Positions 43,235 to 51,292 of a DNA stretch of 58,728 nucleotides are shown piece by piece. A model generated the notes under the pieces. It was not told the origin of the DNA. It ran no database searches and saw nothing but the letters and a program-made list of their open reading frames with translations. A program made the position numbers and the translations under genes. This DNA comes from an uncultured Prevotellaceae bacterium. Lineage in GTDB: Bacteria; Bacteroidota; Bacteroidia; Bacteroidales; Bacteroidaceae. The first letter of the stretch is position 1. Each line of letters starts with the position of its first letter. The stretch spans positions 1-58,728 of the forward strand of contig CACXTX010000007.1 in the NCBI GenBank assembly GCA_902770635.1, read 5' to 3'.

Positions 43235-44017
43235 ATGAAGGAGAAACTGACAATCGTAAAAGTGGGAGGAGCTGTGGTTGAGGACGAACTACAGCTCTCT
43301 CAGTTATTAAAAGACTTCTCGGCTATTGAGGGTCGTAAAATACTGGTACATGGTGGCGGAAGAAAGGCTACCAAGATGGCAGAACGTCTGGGTATCGAGA
43401 CCAAGATGGTGGACGGCAGGCGCATCACGGATGCCGACATGCTGGAAGTGGTGACGATGGTTTATGGCGGACTGGTCAACAAGAACCTGGTAGCCCGACT
43501 GCAAGCCAACGGCGTGAATGCCCTGGGGCTGACGGGTGCTGACGCCAATGCTATTCGCAGTCACAAGCGACCGTTGAAGAATGGCGTGGACTATGGCTTT
43601 GTGGGAGATGTTGACCAAGCCAATGGCGAGATGCTGGGCGGACTGATAGAGGCTGGCATCACACCCGTAATGGCTCCGCTGACACATGATGGCGAAGGGC
43701 ACATCCTGAACACGAATGCAGACACCATCGCCTCAGAAACAGCCAAGGCACTGGCTGATTTGTACGACGTGACTCTTATCTTCTCGTTTGAGAAAAAAGG
43801 GGTGCTCAGCAACCCTGATGACGACGATAGCGTGATAGCTACCATCAATCATGCTGACTTTGCTCGTTACAAGGCCGACGGTACCATCAGCGGTGGCATG
43901 CTGCCCAAGATAGAGAACGCACTCAATGCCGTAGATGCAGGTGTTTCGAAAGTAATCATCACCTTAGCAACAGCCATTGACGGCAAGCATGGAACCACTA
44001 TAATAAGTGAAGAGTGA
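43235..44017 (+). CDS. argB: Acetylglutamate kinase
   Basis: The 260-aa amino-acid kinase has VKVGGAVVEDE, VHGGGRKATKMAERLG, DGRRITDADMLEVV (substrate site), GLTGADANAI and a C-terminal SGGMLPKIENAL. It phosphorylates N-acetylglutamate in arginine synthesis; in Bacteroides the pathway is known to use N-succinyl intermediates at the carbamoylation step, so N-succinylglutamate could be the real substrate. A GAAGAGTGAA-type tract separates it from the sigma factor gene. Confidence 0.94.
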   Translation: MKEKLTIVKVGGAVVEDELQLSQLLKDFSAIEGRKILVHGGGRKATKMAERLGIETKMVDGRRITDADMLEVVTMVYGGLVNKNLVARLQANGVNALGLTGADANAIRSHKRPLKNGVDYGFVGDVDQANGEMLGGLIEAGITPVMAPLTHDGEGHILNTNADTIASETAKALADLYDVTLIFSFEKKGVLSNPDDDDSVIATINHADFARYKADGTISGGMLPKIENALNAVDAGVSKVIITLATAIDGKHGTTIISEE

Positions 44018-44037
44018 AGAATGAAGAGTGAAGAGTA

Positions 44038-44550
44038 ATGGTTGAGAGTTTCCAGACACGAGTCTTGCCACTGAAAGATATCGTCTTCCGATTGGCATTC
44101 CGCATCACGCAGAATCAAGCTGATGCAGAAGACGTCGTGCAGGAAACCATGATGAGGGTGTGGAACCGCCGCAACGAGTGGGAACAGATAGAGTCTATGG
44201 AAGCATTCTGTCTGACTATCTGCCGTAACCTCGCACTTGACAAATTGCGCAGAATGGACAATAAGGTTCAATCGCTTGATAACAGCATTGACCCTACGGA
44301 TAATAGCCATTCAGCCAATCCAGAGCAGCAGGCAGTGATGCACGATCGCATCCAATTAGTGCGACAACTCATCAATCAATTACCTGAGAAACAACGTAGT
44401 TGCATGCAACTGCGAGACATTGAGGGTAAGAGCTATCGCGACATAGCCACCATCCTCGGCATCACGGAACAACAGGTAAAGGTAAACATCTTCCGTGCCC
44501 GTCAAACCGTCAAAGAGTGCTACCTTAAAATAGATAAAATGAAAAAATGA
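44038..44550 (+). CDS. ECF-type RNA polymerase sigma-70 family factor
   Basis: The 170-aa protein has sigma region 2 (FRLAFRITQNQADAEDVVQE, then RVWNRRNEW) and region 4 (LPEKQRSCMQLRDIEGKSYRDIATILGI... with a helix-turn-helix). It directs RNA polymerase to a small regulon. No SusC/FecR partner is seen; instead the next gene encodes a single-helix membrane protein that may serve as its anti-sigma factor. It starts 20 bases after argB, across a repeat tract. Confidence 0.92.
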   Translation: MVESFQTRVLPLKDIVFRLAFRITQNQADAEDVVQETMMRVWNRRNEWEQIESMEAFCLTICRNLALDKLRRMDNKVQSLDNSIDPTDNSHSANPEQQAVMHDRIQLVRQLINQLPEKQRSCMQLRDIEGKSYRDIATILGITEQQVKVNIFRARQTVKECYLKIDKMKK

Positions 44551-44624
44551 GAGATTTTTTTAGACTTTCTTGTAACTTTTCCTCGTAACAGACGTCATTG
44601 AATATAGAGAACCAAATTAAGGAC

Positions 44625-45098
44625 ATGGATTACAAGTACATCGAACAGCTCATGGAGCGTTATTGGAACGCTGAAACCTCTATGGAAGAGGAAAGTATCC
44701 TACGCAGCTTCTTCACTCAGGAGAACATCCCTGCTGAGATGGAGCAGTGGAGGCCGCTCTTCGTGGCTGATAGCCAGGAGCCCAGACTGAACGACGACTT
44801 TGATGCCCGTATTTTGTCGATGATTGGCGAAGAGGCCCAGCCCGTAAAGGCTAAGGAAGTGAAGTTGACGCAGCGCCTAGTGCCGCTGTTCAAGGCTGCC
44901 GCCGTGGTAGCTATCATCCTGACGCTGGGTGGTGCTTTGCAAGCTCCCTGGGACGCCAATTGGAACTCTCCTGTCAACGACTACACCAGTTTCCAGATTG
45001 ACACTGTTGATGTCGGGACACCCGTACAGGCAGAGAACATCATCGACAAATCGGCTGACAGCACTAACGTGTTGCTGCCAGGACAGCCGAAAAACTGA
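44625..45098 (+). CDS. Single-span membrane protein after the ECF sigma gene (possible anti-sigma)
   Basis: The 157-aa protein starts MDYKYIEQLMERYWNAETSM, with a predicted helix-rich cytoplasmic part of about 85 residues, one membrane helix (LFKAAAVVAIILTLGGAL, about 88-105) and a short outer part ending VLLPGQPKN. Position and topology suggest an anti-sigma factor for the preceding ECF protein, but no classical anti-sigma motif is present. I chose ATG 44625 over an in-frame TTG at 44598 because the sequence from the ATG looks like the start of related proteins. The TGTAACTTTTCCTCGTAAC segment before it is a frequent spacer after Bacteroidota ECF genes. Confidence 0.75.
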   Translation: MDYKYIEQLMERYWNAETSMEEESILRSFFTQENIPAEMEQWRPLFVADSQEPRLNDDFDARILSMIGEEAQPVKAKEVKLTQRLVPLFKAAAVVAIILTLGGALQAPWDANWNSPVNDYTSFQIDTVDVGTPVQAENIIDKSADSTNVLLPGQPKN

Positions 45099-45304
45099 AA
45101 CGCAAATTTCTATGCTTTCTCTATATTTTATCAAATCATGTTTAGTTAAAACACCTATGAAGCTGTGAAGCTTCTAATAAGAGCAAAAAGCTCACTTTGA
45201 CCAGGCGGTCAAAGAATTCTCTCAAATTTTTCATAACATACTAACGGTGAACAGGCTGCTATCTGATGAGTCAGAAGCAGCCTGTTCGATATTCATACAC
45301 TTTC
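45099..45304. other. Intergenic region with two hairpins
   Basis: CTTTGACC-AGGC-GGTCAAAG (45195-45214) repeats the stem found at 31907-31924. GAACAGGCTGCT (45249-45260) pairs with AGCAGCCTGTTC (45276-45287), a 12-bp stem between the convergent genes. Neither has a strong T tract, but together they probably end both operons. Confidence 0.65.
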
Positions 45305-46060
45305 CTATGCCCTACGCATCCAGCAGTGCAGCTGATAAAGCGCCGGCAGTACGATAAGCAGCGAGAACCCCAAGGCCATATAGACATTTGTAGAGGTCTT
45401 GAAAATCTCTATCAGTGTGATATCCGGATTAGGATAGATGTTATAGATGACATAGGCTGCAGAATTGTTTGCCCAGTGGTAAGCCATGCCCGGCAGTATA
45501 GACCCTGTACGCCAGTACATCCAGCCCAACAGCAGTCCTATCAGCAAGGCATGGGGCATCTGTGCTGGGTTCAGATGACCTACGGAGAATATCACAGCGG
45601 AAAGGACTATCGCTATCCACGGCCGATACTTGGTGAGCAGCGACTTCAGGATGGCTCCACGGAACACTACTTCCTCGGCAAAAGGTGCCATCAGTCCTAT
45701 GGCGATATAGCCCCAGCGGTTAGACAGAACCATATCGAACTCCTGTTCAACTAAATTGGGAAGTTCGGGCATCTGCTCCATGATCCATGCCGACGGCACT
45801 ACCAAGCCGAGAGCCGCTATGACGCTCCAAAACAAGACCGACCAAGAACGTGTGCGAATCCACGTTGGAGACACTTCAGCCCAACGGGCAGTCAGGAAAA
45901 GGACAATAGCCAATATGCTGAACACCACCGTGGTGGTTATCATGCTGGCTGCCGTGATGTCTGCCGAGCCTGTTACCAGTTTCCATATACCTGGTACGAT
46001 AAGGCCCACTGCAGCTTGTATGCCCAAGAATATAATAAGGTAGATAATCGCTTTCTTCAT
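45305..46060 (-). CDS. CPBP-family intramembrane metalloprotease
   Basis: The 251-aa protein has about seven membrane helices and the CPBP/Abi motifs: APFAEEVVFRGAIL (EExxxR, catalytic Glu pair), HLNPAQMPHALLIGLLLGWM and HWANNSAAY with metal-binding His. Members resemble the CAAX prenyl endopeptidase Rce1; bacterial ones are often linked to bacteriocin immunity or signalling, with unknown targets. It is last in the Ca2+ ATPase / ribF / CPBP operon, 19 bases after ribF. Confidence 0.88.
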   Translation of the reverse strand: MKKAIIYLIIFLGIQAAVGLIVPGIWKLVTGSADITAASMITTTVVFSILAIVLFLTARWAEVSPTWIRTRSWSVLFWSVIAALGLVVPSAWIMEQMPELPNLVEQEFDMVLSNRWGYIAIGLMAPFAEEVVFRGAILKSLLTKYRPWIAIVLSAVIFSVGHLNPAQMPHALLIGLLLGWMYWRTGSILPGMAYHWANNSAAYVIYNIYPNPDITLIEIFKTSTNVYMALGFSLLIVLPALYQLHCWMRRA

Positions 46061-46079
46061 ATCATTTATTTTCTAATCT

Positions 46080-46991
46080 TCATTCATTGGGTGTCTCATC
46101 TTCATATCTTCCTGCTTTCGTATCGTTGTTAAGCAGTTCCTCCACTTGTCTGGCATCCGCCTCCAACTGCCGTACCAGTGCCCTTTCGCTGTCGAAACGC
46201 TGTTCGTTGCGCAGCCGTTCTATGAAGTGAACGGTCAGATGGTGTCCGTAAAGATTCTCATTCAGATGGAGCACATGAACTTCCAGCGTAGTATGCTGTC
46301 CCTCGAAGGTTGGGCGATGTCCGATGTTCATCATCGCCGCATAGAGTGCAGGCTGATGGTCAAGGGCCACCCGTACGGCATAGACTCCCGAGGCAGGTAT
46401 CAGCTGCTGTCTGTCTTCAGGCACCAGATTGGCTGTCGGAAAACCCAGTCGGGTACCGATGTGCTCGCCGTGTTCTACACGTCCCTCCAACAGATAAGGG
46501 TGTCCCAACATGTGGGCAGCCTCAGCCACCCTACCCTCTTTCAGCTGCTGTCGGATAAGCGACGAACAGACGGTGCCATGAGCAGATAGCTGTATGACGT
46601 CGATGCCCAGTTCACGACCGTAGCGGACATAATCGTCAAAGCCCTCGGAACGTCCGCGCCCGAAGCGGTTGTCATAGCCTATCAGTAACACCCGCACGTC
46701 CAGTCGTTCCTTCAGCACCTGCTTCATAAACTCGCGTGCGGTCATCTGCCTAAGTTCCTCGGTAAATGCCAGCACCTCCGTACGGTCAATGCCCATTTGC
46801 TGCAGCAGCGAGAGTTTCTCGTCGAGGGTGGTGAGCAGGGCCTCTTTTCGCAGCGTATGGTCAAAAGTGATAGCCATCGACTGCAAGCCACGCTCATGAG
46901 CGGTCTGCATCACTTGTTGCAGCACATACTGATGACCCAGATGCACCCCGTCAAACATGCCTATGGTGGCTACATAACCCGTCTTCATCAT
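46080..46991 (-). CDS. ribF: Bifunctional riboflavin kinase / FAD synthetase
   Basis: The 303-aa protein has the nucleotidyltransferase domain (ATIGMFDGVHLGHQYVLQQV at residues 7-26, VLLIGYDNRFGRGRSEG) and the riboflavin-kinase domain (RVEHGEHIGTRLGFPTANL, YAAMMNIGHRPTF, EVHVLHLNENLYG). It converts riboflavin to FMN and FAD. It opens with ATGATG; the first overlaps the ATPase stop, and the second (46988) is an equally good start. It lies between the ATPase and CPBP genes. Confidence 0.95.
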   Translation of the reverse strand: MMKTGYVATIGMFDGVHLGHQYVLQQVMQTAHERGLQSMAITFDHTLRKEALLTTLDEKLSLLQQMGIDRTEVLAFTEELRQMTAREFMKQVLKERLDVRVLLIGYDNRFGRGRSEGFDDYVRYGRELGIDVIQLSAHGTVCSSLIRQQLKEGRVAEAAHMLGHPYLLEGRVEHGEHIGTRLGFPTANLVPEDRQQLIPASGVYAVRVALDHQPALYAAMMNIGHRPTFEGQHTTLEVHVLHLNENLYGHHLTVHFIERLRNEQRFDSERALVRQLEADARQVEELLNNDTKAGRYEDETPNE

Positions 46992-49603
46992 ACACGCTTA
47001 CCGCCTCTATACAACTCACCCACCAGCATCACTGGCGAGGTCAACAAAAACATGTACAACCAGCACTCCAGCGATAGCGGTACGGTGCGGAACATCTGTC
47101 CTCCAAAGGTCACTATGAGCCATTGACCTGCCAACACGAGGCCCAGGACTATCAGGAAGCCCTTGCACTTCCACAGTTTATGGAAGGCAGAATGACTGGA
47201 GCCCAGCATCCGGGCGTTGAACAAGTTCCACCACTGCAACAGTACAAAGACGGTAAAGAACACCGTTTGTGCCTCGTCGGGAGTCAGTCCGTACTGGATG
47301 GCTAAGAAGATGGGATGCACCTCCATCAACCAACAGCCAATGCCCAGTAGCAGGAAGAAGGTGATGCCGATAAAGGCGATGCCCCGCTTCATGCCCCGAT
47401 TGATGATAAAGGCATCCTGACGCCGTGGTTTCTGCTTCATCACTTCCCTGCTGGGAGGCAATGAGGCCAAGGCCATAGCCGCGAAGGTGTCCATAATCAG
47501 GTTGATCCACAGTATCTGGGTGATGGTCAGCGGCAATTCCGTACCTATGAAGGCACCAAATAGCACCAACAGCAGGGCTGCCACATTCACGATGAGCTGG
47601 AAGAAGATAAAGCGCTGGATGTTCTTGTAGAGCGAGCGGCCCCACATGACAGCCTGCACGATGGAGCCAAACGAGTCGTCTAGCAGCGTGATGTCGCTGG
47701 CTTGCTTGGCAACACTGGTACCCGACCCTAATGACAATCCTACGTGAGCACGATTCAAGGCAGGCGCATCGTTGGTACCGTCGCCCGTCACAGCCACCAC
47801 CTCGCCTCGCTGTTGCAGCAGGGCTACCAGTCGCTGTTTGTCCATCGGACGAGCTCTCGACATCACTTTCAGCTCGCCAATCACCTCCAAGGCCTCTTCG
47901 TCACTCAACGAGGCAAACTCGGCACCGGTCATCGTTCTGGTCTTGTCCATTTCAGGTTCCTCGGACTCCTCCGAATCGTCTTTTTTCTTGTAGAACTCAG
48001 GAACTTTTACAACTCCCGCCTGTATTCCTATTTCCCATGCCGTTGCTGCCGTGTCGCCCGTCACTATCTTCACATCGATGCCTGCCTGGCGGCACTGGCT
48101 GATAGCCTCGGGTACATCTTCGCGCAGAGGGTCGCTGATAGCCACGATAGCCATCAGTTTATTGTTGGCGGCAATAGCGAGCGTGCGCATGGCATGCTGC
48201 TGCCACTCGTACAGCTGTTGCTTCACCTGCAGCCGCATGTCGCGCTTCAAGCCGCACATGTGTATCACTATTTCGGGCGCACCTTTGATATAGGTCGTAT
48301 CACCCACCGTGGTGGTCATGTATTTCCGCTCGGTAGAGAATGGTTCGCGCGCCGTAATGGGTGTCTCATCGCGCAGCTGCTGATAGTCCACCCCTTGCTG
48401 TTGCAACCAGCGCAGCAGGGCCTGCTCCGTAGGATTGCCCACATCGTGTGTTGCCGTGGTGTTCAACGCAATAGCTTTGTAGAGGTCTTCCATTCCCCAA
48501 CGCTCGTCTTCCATTACACATCTCACATCGCTCACCGTCATGCGGTTCTCCGTCAGTGTGCCCGTCTTGTCGGTACAAATCACCGTCACGGCACCCATCG
48601 TCTCCGATGCCTGCAACTTACGCACAAGGTTGTTCGACTTCAGCATTCTGCGCATGTTCAGCGCCAGGGCCAGCGTGACAGCCATCGGAAGACCCTCGGG
48701 GACAGCCATGACAATCAGCGTGACAGCCATCATGAAGTAGCGCAGCGTAACGTTCAGCATACCCAGATAATCGTCTGTATGCCACAACTCGTTGGTTATG
48801 ATATCGTGACCGAGGAATATCAGGAAACTGAGCACCGACAGCAGACCGCCTACCTTGCTGATCACCTTGGCCAGTTTGTCCAACTGTATGTTCAGCGGTG
48901 TCTTCACACCCGTCAACTCAGCAGCCTGCCGTGCCACATGTCCTATCTCCGTGCTGTCGCCTACGGCCGTCACCACGAAACATCCCGAACCACCAAGCAC
49001 CATAGACGAACGTAGCAGCACGTTTATCGGATAAGCGCCCATGTCTGCGCCGTCATTTCTCATTTCTCCTTTGACTTCCCCTTCGGCCGTCGACCGTTGG
49101 TTCTCAATGCTCATTTTGACAGTCATGGGCTCACCTGTCAGACTCGATTCATCGACCTGCAAGTCGGTAGCCTCCAGCAGGCGTCCGTCAGCAGGCACCT
49201 CGTCGCCTGTTTCCACCAGCACGACATCGTCTACCACCACGTCGCGACGAGGAATCTCCATAATCCTCCCCTCGCGAACCACCTTCACGGGCTGTTCTTC
49301 ACCCAACTGGGTCAACACATCGAACTTTCGAGCGGCATCGCGCTCAAAATAGAAGCCTACCGTCGTAGCCAGTATCACGGCGGCAATAATGCCGATGGTT
49401 TCTACAAAGTCGCCCTTCACAAAAGCCAGGACAAGCGACGCTACGGCAGCCACCAAGAGGATGCGCACCATAGGGTCTTCATATTTCTCCAGATACAACT
49501 TCCACATCGAAGGCCTGCGCGGTGGTGTCAGCACATTCTCGCCGTGCCTCGCCCTGCTCGCCTCCACCTCGATAGCGGTAAGTCCTTGTTTCTTTTCTTT
49601 CAT
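46988..49603 (-). CDS. Calcium-transporting P-type ATPase (PMCA/SERCA type)
   Basis: The 871-aa P2-type ATPase has ten helices, TGES-like SSLTGEPMTV, the helix-4 calcium-site motif VMAVPEGLPMAV (about residue 293), phosphorylation site ICDTKTG-type VICTDKTGTLTENRM (about 335), the hinge TGDGTNDAPALNRA and the helix-6 sequence NLIMDTFAAMALA. It probably exports Ca2+ from the cytoplasm. I chose ATG 49603 (MKEKKQGLTAIEVEASR) since a promoter box lies at 49612-49619 inside the longer frame. A segment RSTAEGEVKGEMRND (about residues 170-184) in the actuator domain is encoded by a repeat-like tract. It is first in the operon with ribF. Confidence 0.93.
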   Translation of the reverse strand: MKEKKQGLTAIEVEASRARHGENVLTPPRRPSMWKLYLEKYEDPMVRILLVAAVASLVLAFVKGDFVETIGIIAAVILATTVGFYFERDAARKFDVLTQLGEEQPVKVVREGRIMEIPRRDVVVDDVVLVETGDEVPADGRLLEATDLQVDESSLTGEPMTVKMSIENQRSTAEGEVKGEMRNDGADMGAYPINVLLRSSMVLGGSGCFVVTAVGDSTEIGHVARQAAELTGVKTPLNIQLDKLAKVISKVGGLLSVLSFLIFLGHDIITNELWHTDDYLGMLNVTLRYFMMAVTLIVMAVPEGLPMAVTLALALNMRRMLKSNNLVRKLQASETMGAVTVICTDKTGTLTENRMTVSDVRCVMEDERWGMEDLYKAIALNTTATHDVGNPTEQALLRWLQQQGVDYQQLRDETPITAREPFSTERKYMTTTVGDTTYIKGAPEIVIHMCGLKRDMRLQVKQQLYEWQQHAMRTLAIAANNKLMAIVAISDPLREDVPEAISQCRQAGIDVKIVTGDTAATAWEIGIQAGVVKVPEFYKKKDDSEESEEPEMDKTRTMTGAEFASLSDEEALEVIGELKVMSRARPMDKQRLVALLQQRGEVVAVTGDGTNDAPALNRAHVGLSLGSGTSVAKQASDITLLDDSFGSIVQAVMWGRSLYKNIQRFIFFQLIVNVAALLLVLFGAFIGTELPLTITQILWINLIMDTFAAMALASLPPSREVMKQKPRRQDAFIINRGMKRGIAFIGITFFLLLGIGCWLMEVHPIFLAIQYGLTPDEAQTVFFTVFVLLQWWNLFNARMLGSSHSAFHKLWKCKGFLIVLGLVLAGQWLIVTFGGQMFRTVPLSLECWLYMFLLTSPVMLVGELYRGGKRV

Positions 49604-49611
49604 AATGAGTG

Positions 49612-49619
49612 CAAAATTA
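49612..49619 (-). promoter_or_regulatory. -7 box close to the Ca2+ ATPase start codon
   Basis: CAAAATTA reads TAATTTTG on the minus strand and ends eight bases before the ATG, so the leader would be very short. Confidence 0.5.
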
Positions 49620-49692
49620 CAAAAAAAAGGAAAAAATGAGGGCACAGAAGCAAATTTTTCACTTTTCACTCTTCACTTTTCACTTTTTTTCG

Positions 49693-49700
49693 TATCTTTG
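49693..49700 (+). promoter_or_regulatory. -7 box of the tRNA gene
   Basis: TATCTTTG lies 23 bases before the tRNA's first base. Confidence 0.65.
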
Positions 49701-49723
49701 CACCCGCAAATCGCATTTGCACC

Positions 49724-49797
49724 GGACTTGTAGCTCAGTTGGTTAGAGCAACAGACTCATAATCTGGAGGTCCCAGGTTCAAGCCCTGGCTGGTCCA
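49724..49797 (+). tRNA. tRNA with anticodon CAT (tRNA-Met, elongator, or tRNA-Ile2)
   Basis: A complete cloverleaf is visible: acceptor strand GGACTTG with CTGGTCC (one T-T mismatch), D arm AGCTCAGTTGGTTAGAGCA, anticodon stem ACAGA/TCTGG around loop CTCATAA, and T arm CCAGGTTCAAGCCCTGG. The CCA end is not encoded. The G1-C72 pair excludes the initiator type; elongator Met and the lysidine-modified Ile2 tRNA cannot be separated by the anticodon alone. An AT-rich accessory region begins right after it. Confidence 0.93.
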
Positions 49798-49802
49798 CAC
49801 AG

Positions 49803-49849
49803 GAAATCAGCAACTTACGAGAAATCGAAGGTTGCTGATTTCTCTTTTT
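49803..49849 (+). terminator. Terminator of the tRNA gene
   Basis: GAAATCAGCAAC (49803-49814) pairs with GTTGCTGATTTC (49831-49842) around a 16-base loop, followed by TCTTTTT. GCGAACAAATTGCGAACAAA follows immediately (a 12-bp-period direct repeat), of the kind left at tRNA insertion sites, but no matching att copy was found in the window. Confidence 0.8.
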
Positions 49850-49884
49850 GCGAACAAATTGCGAACAAAATACATGATCTCATT

Positions 49885-50562
49885 TTACTGTGCTTCACCG
49901 ATGTATTGCCAGACATGTGGATAGAACATATTGTTTCTAACAGGACATTGTGTCCCCTTCTCAGCAGGTTTATTTGGTGACTTCACTACTAATTGACAAT
50001 ATATACATTGCCAATACTTTAAACTGGGAACATCAAAATCTCCCATATTGGGATTATCCACTTGTTCTTCTTTTATAATTTTACCATCATAATCATAATA
50101 GACTCTCACATAAGATTCCACATTGGCTAATTGATAACCAGAAATAGTGCTGTCCTTAGGATTAATGATAACATCGTTATGAAATGTTCCTGCGAACTTT
50201 GTCACATCAATAAACTTCTGTGTCTTCAAATTGTATAGTTGGAACTTCGTATTCATCCATGTATCTGCAAAGGAAAGAAAAGCGATGTTTTCCTTTCCGA
50301 CATATATACCATATACGCTTTCATCTTCTTCGAGTTGTGGTTTAATAACAATGTCGCCATTGTCATCAAAGCTATGCCTGTATAGATCATCGCCGCGCAT
50401 TATATACACATTGTGATCAATGTCATTAATCTGTTCTAATAATACTTTGACCGTATCTGGTAGCGCACGTTCATATTCAGTTGCCAACTTCTGATAATCT
50501 TTCTTGCATGCTACAAATGACATTATCACAAGACACGCAAATATTAGTTTGGTCGTTTTCAT
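49885..50562 (-). CDS. Lipoprotein of unknown function, last gene of the island operon
   Basis: The 225-aa protein has a lipoprotein signal (VIMSFVACKKDY) and a beta-rich body with a KDSTISGYQLANVESYVRVY stretch. The C-terminus has two Cys pairs or near pairs (WQCIYCQLVVKSPNKP...GTQCPVRN), a zinc-knuckle-like pattern that is odd in an exported protein. I do not recognise the family. It starts two bases before the end of the 50565 gene and closes the seven-gene minus-strand operon. Confidence 0.75.
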   Translation of the reverse strand: MKTTKLIFACLVIMSFVACKKDYQKLATEYERALPDTVKVLLEQINDIDHNVYIMRGDDLYRHSFDDNGDIVIKPQLEEDESVYGIYVGKENIAFLSFADTWMNTKFQLYNLKTQKFIDVTKFAGTFHNDVIINPKDSTISGYQLANVESYVRVYYDYDGKIIKEEQVDNPNMGDFDVPSLKYWQCIYCQLVVKSPNKPAEKGTQCPVRNNMFYPHVWQYIGEAQ

Positions 50563-50564
50563 AA

Positions 50565-50984
50565 TTATGCAAGTTTTGATTTGTAATACTGCTTCTTCCT
50601 ATTTTTTCTTCCATTTAGAACGTTTTCAAAGTGTTCTACTTCTTGTTCTGGTGTAAATCCCCAAAAGGTAATTTCCCATAAACAATGAGCGCAGAGTGCT
50701 GCATCAGAAAGGTGTACTTCCTTGTCAACTATCAATTCTCTGGCAATACATTCCTCCCATTCTCCATCATGCAGATTGGTGACAGTAATAAAAGGAACCT
50801 CGTAAGAAGGATCGCTCCAGCAGATCTTTACAGTCTTACCGTCAGGCTTTGCTTCCATTCTTCTGATAAGATTGAAAGAATACTCAAAAGACCTCAAAGC
50901 CTCTTTACAACGTTCATCTATGCTGATGAGTTGGGGTACAAGGCTCTTGAATTCATTGTTCATTACTAATTCTTTAAATGTCAT
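50565..50984 (-). CDS. Small hypothetical protein, possibly DUF6557-like
   Basis: The 139-aa soluble protein has PFITVTNLHDGEWEECIARE, ELIVDKEVHLSDAALCAHCL and LWEITFWGFTPEQEVEHF, a pattern that I tentatively relate to the Bacteroidota family DUF6557; that is from memory and unchecked. The C-terminus is basic (GRKNRKKQYYKSK). It is part of the island operon, with two bases to each neighbour. Confidence 0.7.
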   Translation of the reverse strand: MTFKELVMNNEFKSLVPQLISIDERCKEALRSFEYSFNLIRRMEAKPDGKTVKICWSDPSYEVPFITVTNLHDGEWEECIARELIVDKEVHLSDAALCAHCLWEITFWGFTPEQEVEHFENVLNGRKNRKKQYYKSKLA

Positions 50985-50986
50985 AG

Positions 50987-51292
50987 CTAGTCAATAATTA
51001 AATGTTTGTACTGATTATATAATGCTTTGTGATTTTCTTCAATTTGTTTCCTGAATTCTTCCAGGCAGGGAAGGACAGGACTTTTGCGATTACCGATTTC
51101 TTTGAACACTTTTTTTCTAACGTTGTTCAAACGACCAATAGTAATAACAGCACTAAGGGCATCATACCTGTTATTTAGATAATCATTAATCTGGTCCTCA
51201 ATCTTGTCTGTAATAACTTCTATTCCATAAAATCCCAGAACTGCTTCTTGTCTGTCAACTGTTGCATTTATGCCGTTACATATCTTTTTCAT
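50987..51292 (-). CDS. Small hypothetical protein of the island operon
   Basis: The 101-aa protein (MKKICNGINATVDRQEAVLG at the start) is predicted helical with a KIEDQINDYLNNRYDAL segment; no motif is recognised. Its start lies 17 bases inside the preceding 51276 gene, so translation is probably coupled, and the next gene begins two bases after its stop. Confidence 0.7.
   Translation of the reverse strand: MKKICNGINATVDRQEAVLGFYGIEVITDKIEDQINDYLNNRYDALSAVITIGRLNNVRKKVFKEIGNRKSPVLPCLEEFRKQIEENHKALYNQYKHLIID

Noticed and set aside
44038-45098. ECF sigma / FecR anti-sigma / SusC regulatory set
   Set aside because: The membrane protein after the sigma gene has no FecR domain, and no SusC or SusD follows.
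47744-49015. 423-codon plus-strand frame inside the Ca2+ ATPase gene
   Set aside because: The minus-strand ATPase motifs span the whole region. The antisense product is His/Gln-rich without a recognisable domain, typical of a shadow frame.
49724-49797. Initiator tRNA-fMet
   Set aside because: The acceptor stem has a normal G1-C72 pair and the anticodon stem lacks the three G-C pairs of initiator tRNAs.
49849-49871. attL/attR pair of an integrated element
   Set aside because: GCGAACAAA repeats next to the tRNA were considered, but no matching second copy of the tRNA end or integrase was found in the window.
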